From positions 724,952 through 788,951 of the forward strand of contig NZ_KB905160.1 of NCBI RefSeq assembly GCF_000378625.1: a stretch of DNA of 64,000 nt, in the 5' to 3' direction. The position numbers were made by a program, and so were the translations under genes. The notes below the pieces were generated by a model that had not been told where the DNA came from, made no database searches, and was given only the letters and a program-made list of their open reading frames with translations. The DNA is from Colwellia piezophila ATCC BAA-637. Its GTDB lineage: Bacteria > Pseudomonadota > Gammaproteobacteria > Enterobacterales > Alteromonadaceae. Positions 17,088 through 26,149 of the stretch are shown here, in pieces (the stretch's first letter is position 1; every line of letters begins with the position of its first letter).

Positions 17088-17808
17088 GGCTTGCCTCCTC
17101 AATTGACTTTATAACCCTTGCCGGTACACCTGCAGCTAATACAAAGCGAGGTAAGTCTTTGGTGACCACACTACCAGCAGCTACTATGGTGCCGCGGCCA
17201 ATGGTTACGCCAGGCATTACTTTTACACCAGTGGCTAACCAAACGTCGTCTTCTAAAATAATATCTCCGACTTGTGCGTCTTCATCAGGTTTACCTAAAG
17301 CGCGTTGTTTTGCATTAATGGGGTGTCCGGGATAACCGGCTAAATAACAATCCCCGGCAATGCGGACATTATTGCCAATGATGATAGTTTTGCCCACTGA
17401 GATTGAAGTTCGCCAGGCAATACCAACATTATCACCAATGATTAGTTGCGGGATGTATTTTCCGACAGCACGGCCACTGATTGTGGTCATAGCCGCTAAC
17501 CTAACTTTATCTCCCATAATAATGTCTAAACTGCCGATTATTACGGGTAAGCCCCCATATAAGTAAAGCTGTTTTGGCTTGTTTTTAAGCCTAGATTTAA
17601 GTAAAGGCGTGTAATATAAAATGCGCAATACATCGGCAATAGTCTGTTTTAAAACAATGTGAACTAGGTAAAGTAACTTGAATACCAAAGGGATGTTCGG
17701 CAGCTCTATGGTTTTAACTTTAAACCATAGTGCTTTAATCAGTTGCGCAAAAAAGTTATCACTGTTTTTAGCCCACTGCTTAGCGTGGTTTATATTAAAG
17801 GTATTCAT
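17074..17808 (-). CDS. Left-handed beta-helix O-acetyltransferase (SypM-like)
   Basis: A 244-residue member of the hexapeptide acyltransferase family. The C-terminal half holds repeated [LIV]-G-x4 hexapeptides (IIGDNVGIAWRTSIS, IIGNNVRIAGDCYLAG, LEDDVWLATGVKVMPG, VTIGRGTIVAAGSVVT) ending in DLPRFVLAAGVPARVIKSI, as in the maltose/NodL and WcaF groups. It probably acetylates a sugar of the polysaccharide. ATG overlaps the glmS stop by 4 nt (ATGA), so expression follows glmS. Confidence 0.82.
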   Translation of the reverse strand: MNTFNINHAKQWAKNSDNFFAQLIKALWFKVKTIELPNIPLVFKLLYLVHIVLKQTIADVLRILYYTPLLKSRLKNKPKQLYLYGGLPVIIGSLDIIMGDKVRLAAMTTISGRAVGKYIPQLIIGDNVGIAWRTSISVGKTIIIGNNVRIAGDCYLAGYPGHPINAKQRALGKPDEDAQVGDIILEDDVWLATGVKVMPGVTIGRGTIVAAGSVVTKDLPRFVLAAGVPARVIKSIEEASHECL

Positions 17809-19601
17809 TCTACGGTCACTGATTTAGCTAAGTTTCTTGGTTGGTCAACATTCTTCCCTAAGGTTTGAGCACTATATAATGCCAGTAATTGCATAGGGAT
17901 AACGCTAATTATCGGCAGAATGGATTCAGGTATTGCTGGCAGTTCAAAGAACTCATCGTCTCTTAGGTTAATATGCTCATTTATACTATGATCGCCAATA
18001 ATAAATAGTGGTGCATTTCGCGCTTGTACTTCTTTAATGTTTGAGAGTAACTTTTCGGTCAGGCTATTTTTAGGTGCAATAACTAGCACAGGCATTTGCT
18101 CATCAAGCAATGCTATTGGTCCGTGTTTTAATTCCCCTGCAGCATAAGCTTCGGCATGAATATAGCTAATTTCTTTTAGTTTTAATGCACCTTCTTGTGC
18201 AATAGCGGTGAGTACGCCACGACCAAGAAAGAGGATGTTTGAATACTTACATAGTTTTTTAGCCATCAATTTTATATCAGCACAACGTTGTAATACTTTC
18301 TCCATGATGTAGGGCAATTGCACAAAATTTAATGCTAATTGTGTTAACTCCTGCTTATCTATAAAGGCTGTTTGTTTTGCGGCCTCAAGAGCCATTTTAT
18401 AAAATATCGCTAATTGACAACTAAATGCTTTGGTTGAAGCAACACCAATTTCAGGACCTGCGTAAATTTCGAAGGTGAAATTTGCCTCTCGTGCGATGCT
18501 GCTATTGACAGCATTAACCAGTGCCAGTGTTTGTGCCTTTTTACTTTTCGCATAACGTAATGCTGCTAGTGTGTCTGCTGTTTCGCCAGACTGAGAGACA
18601 AAAATGGTTAATTCATTGTCGATGACAACAGGTGAGCGATAACGATATTCAGAGGCGATATCAACTTCCACTAAGATATTGGCGTATTGTTCAAACCACG
18701 TTTTTGCTACAGAGGCTGCGTAATATGAGGTGCCACAAGCAATAATGGTAATCTTATTTAAGTCCTTAAAGTTAATTATTGAATATTCGTTAGTGTGGTT
18801 ATTAACCGACAGCCTTTTGAGTAGATCTACTTGTTCAAATATTTCTTTTTCCATGAAAGAGCTATGCTCTCCTTTAGAAACTGCTTTTACGTATTTTTTG
18901 TTATTAATAAAATGAATTTTTTTATTAATCGAGCGACTACAGCATTTTATTTCATTGCTATTTAACGTTATTAATTCATTATCTTCAGGATAATATATTT
19001 TACCGCTATCAGCACCTAAAGCCATGGCATCTGAAGCCATATAAGCACCATGACTTCCTTGTGATATAACTAATGGACTACCTTGCTTTACTGCATAGAG
19101 ATTATTGTTAGCACCGTTAATTAGCACTCCTAGAGCATAGCTACCTTTTAACTGGCCGATAGCTTTCTCAATAGCCTCTTCGTGAGTCATTGGCTGAGCA
19201 AGGTAGTGATTTATTAAATGGGGGATCACTTCGCTATCAGTTGAACTATTAAAGTGATGGCCCCATTGCATTAATTGTTGCTTTAGGTGTAGGTAGTTTT
19301 CGATAATACCATTGTGTACAACTGATACTTGGCCATACTGATGAGGATGTGCATTGGTGACATTGGCTCTGCCGTGTGTAGCCCAACGGGTATGACCAAT
19401 GCAACAGTCGCCATCAATAGGCTGCCTTGATAACCTGTGCTTAAGATTGGTAAGTTTTCCCTCTGCCTTTATCGTATGAATTTTATTGTTAGATAGTATT
19501 GAGATACCAGAAGAGTCATAACCACGATACTCAAGCCTGCCTAACCCCTCTAATACAGATTTTACTGCTGATTTTGCTACTACCCCGATAATTCCACACA
19601 T
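17805..19601 (-). CDS. glmS: Glutamine--fructose-6-phosphate aminotransferase (isomerizing)
   Basis: Makes glucosamine 6-phosphate from fructose 6-phosphate and glutamine, the entry to UDP-GlcNAc. The N-terminal glutaminase starts MCGIIGVVAKSAVK with the catalytic Cys2 and has GHTRWATHG and LEYRGYDSSG. Two SIS sugar-isomerase domains follow (IACGTSYYAASVAKTW, FVSQSGETADTLAALRYAKS) and the usual C-terminus NLAKSVTVE. 598 residues is close to the family norm. Its position inside the polysaccharide locus, coupled to an acetyltransferase, suggests a dedicated copy supplying amino sugar for the polymer; whether the genome has a second housekeeping copy cannot be seen here. A sigma-54-type promoter lies 49 nt upstream. 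Confidence 0.95.
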   Translation of the reverse strand: MCGIIGVVAKSAVKSVLEGLGRLEYRGYDSSGISILSNNKIHTIKAEGKLTNLKHRLSRQPIDGDCCIGHTRWATHGRANVTNAHPHQYGQVSVVHNGIIENYLHLKQQLMQWGHHFNSSTDSEVIPHLINHYLAQPMTHEEAIEKAIGQLKGSYALGVLINGANNNLYAVKQGSPLVISQGSHGAYMASDAMALGADSGKIYYPEDNELITLNSNEIKCCSRSINKKIHFINNKKYVKAVSKGEHSSFMEKEIFEQVDLLKRLSVNNHTNEYSIINFKDLNKITIIACGTSYYAASVAKTWFEQYANILVEVDIASEYRYRSPVVIDNELTIFVSQSGETADTLAALRYAKSKKAQTLALVNAVNSSIAREANFTFEIYAGPEIGVASTKAFSCQLAIFYKMALEAAKQTAFIDKQELTQLALNFVQLPYIMEKVLQRCADIKLMAKKLCKYSNILFLGRGVLTAIAQEGALKLKEISYIHAEAYAAGELKHGPIALLDEQMPVLVIAPKNSLTEKLLSNIKEVQARNAPLFIIGDHSINEHINLRDDEFFELPAIPESILPIISVIPMQLLALYSAQTLGKNVDQPRNLAKSVTVE

Positions 19602-19647
19602 AACAAATACCTCTTTATATTCTTAACTCACTTCTTTTTTATGATGT

Positions 19648-19664
19648 TGCAGTTATTAAGCCAA
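19648..19664 (-). promoter_or_regulatory. Sigma-54-type -24/-12 promoter before glmS
   Basis: The minus strand reads TTGGCTTAATAACTGCA: GG and GC are 10 nt apart as sigma-54 requires, against the consensus TTGGCACGNNNNTTGCA. The -12 GC is 49 nt before the glmS ATG. Confidence 0.6.
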
Positions 19665-19717
19665 TTATTTATAGTCATTTAAATCAATTACTTATTTTGT
19701 TTTTGTATTGATTTATT

Positions 19718-19726
19718 GCAATTTGC
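19718..19726. promoter_or_regulatory. Dyad GCAATTTGC, candidate activator site
   Basis: A 9-bp palindrome with central T, centred 72 bp upstream of the -12 element of the glmS promoter. The same dyad (GCAAATTGC) lies upstream of two other sigma-54-type promoters in the locus. Confidence 0.4.
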
Positions 19727-19739
19727 AAAGTCTATTTTG

Positions 19740-20861
19740 CTAATTAGGAATACATTTGAGAATCTGAGCGTAGCAGTGTAGATGGCAATACTTTTGTGAT
19801 GAATTTTTAGCTTGTTGAGAGATTTTCAATAAAAAAGTGGGTTGTTCGATTAACCTCGTTAATACTTTAGCTAAACTTTCCATGTTGTTTGGGGCATATT
19901 TTACACAATCGAACCCGTCAGTTAGGTGCTGGTCCCAATAAGCATTATCAGCGGGAATTACGATGGCGAGGCCAGCAACCATTGACTCTAAAATGGATAA
20001 ACCAAAAGGCTCATTTTGTGATGTAGAAATGAATACTGATGAGTTTGCTCTAATATCATTTAAATTTTTAGGGTCCGGGTACCAGTAAATATTATCCACC
20101 ATATGAAAGCTATTTATATCTACATAGGCATCATTTTCTGGCTTGATATAACAAACACTAGCAAAATATTTATCATCGTCTTTAGCTGTGCTATTTAGTC
20201 TAGCCATAGCCGCTATAAAAAGTTCTACACGTTTCCATTTTAATAACGACCCGGCCCATAAGAAGCCAACGTTATCATTATTGTTTTTTGCTGTTATCGT
20301 TGAGTCGTTAATGCCATTAACAAAAGCAATAAATTTTTTGTCCTCCATATTATCATTGATATTTGGGGGGCTGTTTTTACGGTAAGATTTTAATGCATGT
20401 AAAATGGATGCGTGGGTCGAAGGTAAGTAAAACACTTTTTTTGCTCGGGCTAAACCAAACCCTGCTACTTTAGAATGAGCAATATCACCTTGAATTAATT
20501 GAATAATATCTATATTAATTAGCTCAGTGAGTAGGTATATAGATAAATCGACGTTAGGCCCGGAAAAACCGATTATTTTTGTAAATCTCTTCAGTTTCAT
20601 CATGTTGGTTATTAACGAAAGTAAATAGACAAAGTGCTTCAGAAAGTAGAGTATTCCGGTGGTTTTATTCTGCAGGTAACGAGGAGAAAACAACGGCACG
20701 AAGTGCACATTATCGTTGCAGCCATTACCCCAAGAGCCTCTGTCGTTTGAAATAACCCATACCTCAATACTAGGGGGTAATTCAGAGATAATTGTTTGCA
20801 TTACTTTTTTAGAGCCGCCTTTAAAAGGCACCGGATCATAAATCAATAGGCGTTCAATCAT
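19740..20861 (-). CDS. Glycosyltransferase family 4
   Basis: A 373-residue GT-B enzyme. MIERLLIYDPVPFKGGSKKVMQ is the acceptor-side start; the donor domain has FLWAGSLLKWKRVELFIAAMARL and the E-x7-E type motif SQNEPFGLSILESMVAGLAIVIP. It likely transfers a nucleotide-activated hexose in repeat-unit assembly at the inner face of the cytoplasmic membrane. Its start overlaps the end of the preceding GT4 gene by 8 nt. Sugar specificity cannot be read. Confidence 0.82.
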   Translation of the reverse strand: MIERLLIYDPVPFKGGSKKVMQTIISELPPSIEVWVISNDRGSWGNGCNDNVHFVPLFSPRYLQNKTTGILYFLKHFVYLLSLITNMMKLKRFTKIIGFSGPNVDLSIYLLTELINIDIIQLIQGDIAHSKVAGFGLARAKKVFYLPSTHASILHALKSYRKNSPPNINDNMEDKKFIAFVNGINDSTITAKNNNDNVGFLWAGSLLKWKRVELFIAAMARLNSTAKDDDKYFASVCYIKPENDAYVDINSFHMVDNIYWYPDPKNLNDIRANSSVFISTSQNEPFGLSILESMVAGLAIVIPADNAYWDQHLTDGFDCVKYAPNNMESLAKVLTRLIEQPTFLLKISQQAKNSSQKYCHLHCYAQILKCIPN

Positions 20862-22173
20862 GACTATTTCTCCATGAAAACTTCAACATTAAGTGTTTAT
20901 AGCTTTTAGTTAAGGTTTTAGTTAATGTTTTAATTGGCTGTGGCGTTAGGGCTTTGATTAAAAGTGCTTTTAGTACTGTACTAAGGTGTATAAAAATAAG
21001 TTTAGTAACACTGTATTTGGTTTTATGGTTCAGTAAACGTTGGTAAGCAAGGTTGAATGCACTAAACTGCTTCTGCAAAGAGAAGTTTTTTCCGATATGT
21101 TCTTGGGCATTTTTAGCTAATTTTTTTCTTAAAATAGGTCTCTCTATCAACGTTTTGATTGCGTTAATGAGTTCATCAGAATTATTGGGGCATATTAATA
21201 GCGCATTTTCCTGATCAGTATATATCTCATTAATTCCAGCAATATTACTGGTGATTATGGGAAGTTTAGCAAGACTTGCTTCGGCCAGCGTTAGGCCAAA
21301 AACCTCTTCACAAGGCACTGAGATAAAACAATCGGCATTGCTTGAGTAGATTTCAGCGACTTTATCGCTCGCTGCAAGAAATTTAACGTTATGATGTAAA
21401 TATAGTTCATCAACCAATTGCGTTAGTCTGTCTTTTTCACACCCAGAGCCAACAATAGCAAGTTTTATTTGATAGTCTTTTTTTAATTTATCTACGGCAT
21501 ACAGTAATTGATGCACTAATTTTCTAGTGATTAATGAGCCCATATACAAGATGACAAAGTCATGTTTTTTTGCCGATAGTTCGGCTCTAATATCTCGAGG
21601 TGTGGGGCAAAGTACTCTATTTGGGTCAATGCCATTATAAATCACAGCTACTTGCTGATAGCGGAATTCATTTTTTTTAAATATTTTAGTGACTGATTGG
21701 CTAACACCTATAATGCTATCCGCGCCGTGAAATAATAAGGTTAATCTGTCCCTAAACATATAACGGGCATGTAAATGCAGTAACAGTGGAGTACCGGTAT
21801 ACTTACAAATGGGTGCCATCCATTGACAGGGGGCGCCATTGTTGCAATGTACTAAAGAAATCTCATACTCTTTTATTATTTTCTTAGCTTTGAGCAGTAA
21901 TTTTAAAAACTGTAAAAAATTCCATCTAGGTAAAAGCCAGTAACCAAGACAGACAAAGTTATCTTTGATAACGTCAACACCCAAATCGGTTGCTTTATTT
22001 GCTAAAATTTCACTATTGCACCAAAGTACTGGATGGTAATGGTGTTCTTTAGCTGATTTTAGTAAGTCTAATAAAACAATTTCACTGCCTCTGAGCCAGT
22101 TATCACCGTAGTGAACATATAAAATCTTTGGCGCAACTTCTTTAACTTTTGCGATAGTATCAGACATTTTCAC
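20854..22173 (-). CDS. Glycosyltransferase family 4
   Basis: A 439-residue GT-B enzyme with KILYVHYGDNWLRGSEIVLLDLL at the N-terminus, the donor-binding region VILYMGSLITRKLVHQLLYA and CEEVFGLTLAEASLAKLPIITS, the usual retaining-GT4 E-x7-E. The C-terminal about 50 residues are basic and hydrophobic (LIFIHLSTVLKALLIKALT), possibly a membrane-association helix. The gene begins directly downstream of the broken O-antigen ligase. It is one of five GT4/GT-B genes in the locus. Confidence 0.85.
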   Translation of the reverse strand: MKMSDTIAKVKEVAPKILYVHYGDNWLRGSEIVLLDLLKSAKEHHYHPVLWCNSEILANKATDLGVDVIKDNFVCLGYWLLPRWNFLQFLKLLLKAKKIIKEYEISLVHCNNGAPCQWMAPICKYTGTPLLLHLHARYMFRDRLTLLFHGADSIIGVSQSVTKIFKKNEFRYQQVAVIYNGIDPNRVLCPTPRDIRAELSAKKHDFVILYMGSLITRKLVHQLLYAVDKLKKDYQIKLAIVGSGCEKDRLTQLVDELYLHHNVKFLAASDKVAEIYSSNADCFISVPCEEVFGLTLAEASLAKLPIITSNIAGINEIYTDQENALLICPNNSDELINAIKTLIERPILRKKLAKNAQEHIGKNFSLQKQFSAFNLAYQRLLNHKTKYSVTKLIFIHLSTVLKALLIKALTPQPIKTLTKTLTKSYKHLMLKFSWRNSHD

Positions 22174-22188
22174 TCCCTCACGTTTACG

Positions 22189-23542
22189 CTAACTCTGTTG
22201 ATTCATTGATTGCAGATAACGGTTCAAAGCAATAACTAAAGCCACTTGCAAATAGATTGGCCAAATAAAGCCTTGGGTTAAGAATGTGCCTTAAACAATA
22301 AAGCCGATAATACCCGCTGGCGCTGCATTTAAAACGACCCGTATGCCAGGGGTCTGGTGCTTAACATCTATTGCTTTCAGCATTTTCAAAAAACATCAGT
22401 AAGGTACTGATAATTAAAGTAACAAATAGTATAAAACCCAAAAAACCAGACTCAGTCAATACGCCAAACCAAGTGGAATGTACCGCGTGATTTAAGCCAT
22501 CCCAATGGGTGTTATAAGAAAAATAATTGTAATAGAAATTACTAATGCCTACGCCAAAGACAGGGTTGTCCAATGCCATATTCCACGCAGCTTCCCAGGC
22601 ATACAACCGTCCCATTGCTGATTCATCTATGCCTACTTCGGCAGCGCCGCCTGATGCTCTATCACTGATGCCAGCAACGATAAATAAAATAATTACTGAG
22701 ATAGCACCGCCGGTAAATAATAAAACTTTAGAGCGAATGCGGTTGTAGGTGAATAAGCTTACTACGGCTAAAAACCCCAATAAGCCGCCTCTGCTTTGAG
22801 TGGCAAGTAGTGCATAAAAAAAAATGCAAAAAGTACTAAAACTAAAGAATCGTTCAAAGGTAGACAGTGATCTTTCTAGGAAAGGGGCTATAGCAAAAGC
22901 CATGGGATACAAGAGTACTAGCGCTAAATCGTTTGGGTCGCCTAGTAAAGAGCCAATATTTCTGCCTATAGTGACTCGAGTGCCTTCAACCAAGCCAATA
23001 CCGTTTAATTTGTTATATAAGGCAACTAAACCAACACAAGCGCCAGCAAAGATAAATACCCGGCTAGCGGTGATAAAGTGGCTTTCCTTACGCATCATCC
23101 AAGCGATAACAAAGGTCATTAAGATGATTTTGCTATAAACCCCTGTCCAAGCATTTTTTGCCACCGCGACATTACTGGCAAAGGGAATAGCAAGTGTTAC
23201 CAATAAAAAGAATAAAATCAAAAAACTAAATTGTGGACACCAATAAGCATGAAGGTTTTGGCTGATGGTAGCGCGTAAAAAAATAACAAATAGTGCGGAT
23301 AGAGCGAGTAATAAAGGTAATTTTAATGGCTCTAAAAAAGGAAATATTTCATGGATACGAAAAAATGAAAAAATGACAAAAGCTAACACAATATAGAAGG
23401 AAAAGTTGACCATGCCCCACAGAGCAAAGGGGATTAATCCAATAATAATGAGCATTAGTGGATGAGGAAATAAATAGAGCGCTAATGTTACTAACATTAA
23501 CATCAGTAGCATACTTGTCATTGTTAAGGGGGAATCAGTCAT
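22189..23542 (-). pseudogene. O-antigen ligase/Wzy-family polymerase, frameshifted and stopped near the C-terminus
   Basis: Multi-pass membrane protein of the Wzy_C/O-antigen ligase family, in the position of the locus's polymerase or ligase (SypL-like). The open part (22361-23542, 393 residues) has about ten hydrophobic helices and the periplasmic segment GLNHAVHSTWFGVLTESGFLGF, then runs out of frame after MLMFFENAES. The neighbouring frame continues with KAIDVKHQTPGIRVVLNAAP and AGIIGFIV, meets a TAA at 22293-22291, then continues GTFLTQGFIWPIYLQVALVI and ends at TAG 22189. The last helix is thus lost by one frameshift (perhaps in the T6 run at about 22389-22394) and one nonsense codon. 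Whether the truncated protein works is unknown. Confidence 0.8.
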
Positions 23543-23550
23543 AAATAGCC

Positions 23551-24861
23551 TTAGGTCACTTGCCCAAACCAGGTGGCGACAACTGCAGCGCTTATTGCCG
23601 GGTATAAATAACCAAATTTGTACGGGAGATAGACCTTTTTTTGACTGAAGTAGTAGAAAAGTACCATTCGAATGGCATTTGCAGCGATAAGTGCTGTAAG
23701 TGCGCCTTCAACCCTAAATAGCGGCACCAACAAAATCAGTAAAAGACCACCGAAGGCACTCGCCACAAGGTTAATATTCATTTGTAGCTGGGTACTTTTT
23801 TCTACGAAACAACCCAAATTTAATAGATCGGCCAGCATCTTTAATAAGGTGCAAAGTAGCAACCAAGGTAAAATAGCAATGGCGCCATGGTAAGCGGTGG
23901 GTGTTAACTGTTGAATGAGTAACGGCCCTAATAAGCCGAGGCTACCGCATAGGAGCACTGAAGTGATGGCACCAAGCACAGCAAAGTGTGCATTGATGTT
24001 TTTACCATCTTGTTCTTTAAGTACTGAGAAGCGCTTAGGAAACCACCATAAAGTAAAGGGTTGAATAAGCAGGGTAGGGACTAAGGCGAACTTGATTGCT
24101 ATCGCATACGCAGCAATTTCTATGGCACCAAAATTTTCGGCCAGCAACCACCTGTCCATGCCTGACAAAGTAAATGTTGCAGCGCCACCAATAAAAATGG
24201 GACCTGCATAGGTGATGATATTTTTAATATGTCTTATTGAGAAACTAATATGGGTTTCTTTAAGTTGAATAACACATAAAATTATTGCAACAATTACTGA
24301 CGACACAGCGCCTGCGGCTAAAATACTGGTTATTCCCCAACCATTGACCAACCAATAAAAAGTGAGTGAAACTTGTATAACGACTTTTAGCATCGAAATT
24401 GTAAAAAACAATCCTGCTCGCTCAGTAATTCGTAACCACGCTAATGGAATATTTATTAGACCACCAACAGAGAGTGCAACACCCAGTAAATAGAGTTCAT
24501 TTTCTGTGATTTTTCCCGGTAAAAAAGGCAATAAATCTTTAGAGTAGAAATGGAAAACACCATAGGAAATAACGGCAAGGATGCCAGCGACTAATAAACA
24601 TTCGGCTGCATGGCGTTTTTTTTGTTCAATACCATCGGCTAAACCGACAAATCGATATAATGCTTCAACTAAACCAAAGCCTAAAACGATAGATGCAATA
24701 TTAGAAAATACTACCAGAACCTCAAGTCGACCGTAGTCTGAAGGCATTATGTAACTGGTATATATAGGCAGCATCACTAAAGAAATGCCTTTCATCATAA
24801 ATATACTTAAGCCATACAGTGCAGATTGGTTTAATAGGTTCTTATATCGACTCTTGAGCAT
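23551..24861 (-). CDS. Polysaccharide flippase (Wzx-type, MOP superfamily)
   Basis: A 436-residue protein with 12 or so hydrophobic helices, opening LLNQSALYGLSIFMMKGISLV and YTSYIMPSDYGRLEVL, the pattern of oligosaccharide flippases (PF01943/PF13440 type). It would move the undecaprenyl-linked repeat unit across the inner membrane. GGGGG lies before the ATG, which overlaps the end of the preceding GT4 gene by 20 nt. The broken ligase gene follows 8 bp downstream, a normal Wzx-Wzy arrangement. Confidence 0.85.
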   Translation of the reverse strand: MLKSRYKNLLNQSALYGLSIFMMKGISLVMLPIYTSYIMPSDYGRLEVLVVFSNIASIVLGFGLVEALYRFVGLADGIEQKKRHAAECLLVAGILAVISYGVFHFYSKDLLPFLPGKITENELYLLGVALSVGGLINIPLAWLRITERAGLFFTISMLKVVIQVSLTFYWLVNGWGITSILAAGAVSSVIVAIILCVIQLKETHISFSIRHIKNIITYAGPIFIGGAATFTLSGMDRWLLAENFGAIEIAAYAIAIKFALVPTLLIQPFTLWWFPKRFSVLKEQDGKNINAHFAVLGAITSVLLCGSLGLLGPLLIQQLTPTAYHGAIAILPWLLLCTLLKMLADLLNLGCFVEKSTQLQMNINLVASAFGGLLLILLVPLFRVEGALTALIAANAIRMVLFYYFSQKKVYLPYKFGYLYPAISAAVVATWFGQVT

Positions 24862-25891
24862 GTGAACCCCCTATTAATGCTTTGCGGTAAACATTAAAAA
24901 TCTGAGGGATAATCGCGTTACAAGAAAAATTATTTCTAATATGCAAATAACCAAATAAGGACATTTTACTTCGTTGAGTCTGTGATAACGTCTGACCCTG
25001 CTTAATTGATTCAATAAAAGATTTTTCATTAAATGGAGCAATTAACCAGCCACTAAGATCATTGATTACCACGGATGAAATGCCACCAATATCAAAACTG
25101 ATGACCGGTATTCCTCTAACGAGTGCTTCAATTGCTACTAGGGGTAAGCCCTCTTCTCTACTGGTAATACATAACAGACTTATCTTTGGCCAATGTGGAT
25201 TCATTGACGTTACTTGGCCGGCTAAGTCTACGTTGTCAGACGCAGTAGCGCATATTTCATCTAACATAGGCCCATCGCCATATATTGAAAAAGTGTACTG
25301 AGGTAATTTTTTAGCTAAACGAAGAAAAATATCAGGACCTTTCTCAAAACTTAAGCGACCGACAAAAGCTACTTGAGTTGCAGGCATGGTTTTTTTAAAA
25401 GACTGAGCTGGTAACTCAACAAAATTTTGAATCACCTCTGCGGTTAAATTTGCTGATTTTCTGATTTGTTCTGATACACAGATACAAGGTGATAAGCATG
25501 CCGTGATACTGTCAAGCCACCGATAGAGTCTCATTTTAAGGTTGCCTTTCTCGCCAGAATGAAAGGTAGACACGACCGCTATTTTACTTAATTTACAGGT
25601 GATTCGCCCAATGATACCCGCTTTATAACCATGAGTATGAACAAGGGTGGTATCTGATGTTTTTAAAAATTTAAACAGTGATGAGATACCACCATCTAAT
25701 TTCAATAACATTGAGCGAAGGAATTCTTCTGATTCAAAAACGGGGTGTTCACCGTAGTCGTTCAATAGGATTATTTGCACACTATGCCCGGACTTATGAA
25801 GACCCTTAGCCAGGTTAGCTACATGCGTTTCAATGCCGCCATAATTTTTGCTATCAAGCAGCAAAGCAATTTTTAGATTATCTGTTGTCAT
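24842..25891 (-). CDS. Glycosyltransferase family 4
   Basis: A GT-B enzyme of about 349 residues. The chosen ATG at 25891 gives MTTDNLKIALLLDSKNYGGI, the usual GT4 start, and has AGG 6 nt upstream; an in-frame ATG 20 codons earlier lacks these features. The donor domain reads VAFVGRLSFEKGPDIFLRLA and the retaining motif is REEGLPLVAIEALVRGIPVIS. A sigma-54-type promoter and a dyad lie just upstream, so this gene probably opens the transcription unit GT4-Wzx-ligase-GT4-GT4. The divergent neighbour is the EEP-family gene. Confidence 0.84.
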   Translation of the reverse strand: MTTDNLKIALLLDSKNYGGIETHVANLAKGLHKSGHSVQIILLNDYGEHPVFESEEFLRSMLLKLDGGISSLFKFLKTSDTTLVHTHGYKAGIIGRITCKLSKIAVVSTFHSGEKGNLKMRLYRWLDSITACLSPCICVSEQIRKSANLTAEVIQNFVELPAQSFKKTMPATQVAFVGRLSFEKGPDIFLRLAKKLPQYTFSIYGDGPMLDEICATASDNVDLAGQVTSMNPHWPKISLLCITSREEGLPLVAIEALVRGIPVISFDIGGISSVVINDLSGWLIAPFNEKSFIESIKQGQTLSQTQRSKMSLFGYLHIRNNFSCNAIIPQIFNVYRKALIGGSHAQESI

Positions 25892-25927
25892 GGTAAACCT
25901 ATTCTTAAACACATGATAACTTGATAC

Positions 25928-25944
25928 TGCATAAAGTAGACCGA
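25928..25944 (-). promoter_or_regulatory. Sigma-54-type promoter before the GT4-Wzx unit
   Basis: The minus strand reads TCGGTCTACTTTATGCA. GG and GC have the required 10-nt spacing, but the -24 box is weaker than the others. The -12 GC is 39 nt before the ATG at 25891. Confidence 0.45.
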
Positions 25945-26008
25945 TCTTCAAAAAGTCTATTTTACTAGGGCTGCAGCGCTATTTTTTTATTGATATAGTT
26001 AATTATTT

Positions 26009-26017
26009 GCAAATTGC
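26009..26017. promoter_or_regulatory. Dyad GCAAATTGC, candidate activator site
   Basis: A palindrome in the context TTTGCAAATTGCG, centred 84 bp upstream of the -12 element before the GT4 gene. It lies in the intergenic space shared with the divergent EEP-family gene. Confidence 0.4.
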
Positions 26018-26149
26018 GTAAAGCGTGGCAGTATTGCAAAGCAAATTAGTAATCACAGTGCATAACGCGGGTAATAATCAGTAAACGCTCGCTTTTCAGC
26101 TAAAGTATAAATAAGAGGGATAACCTAATTCTGCGAACTTGGTAGCACC

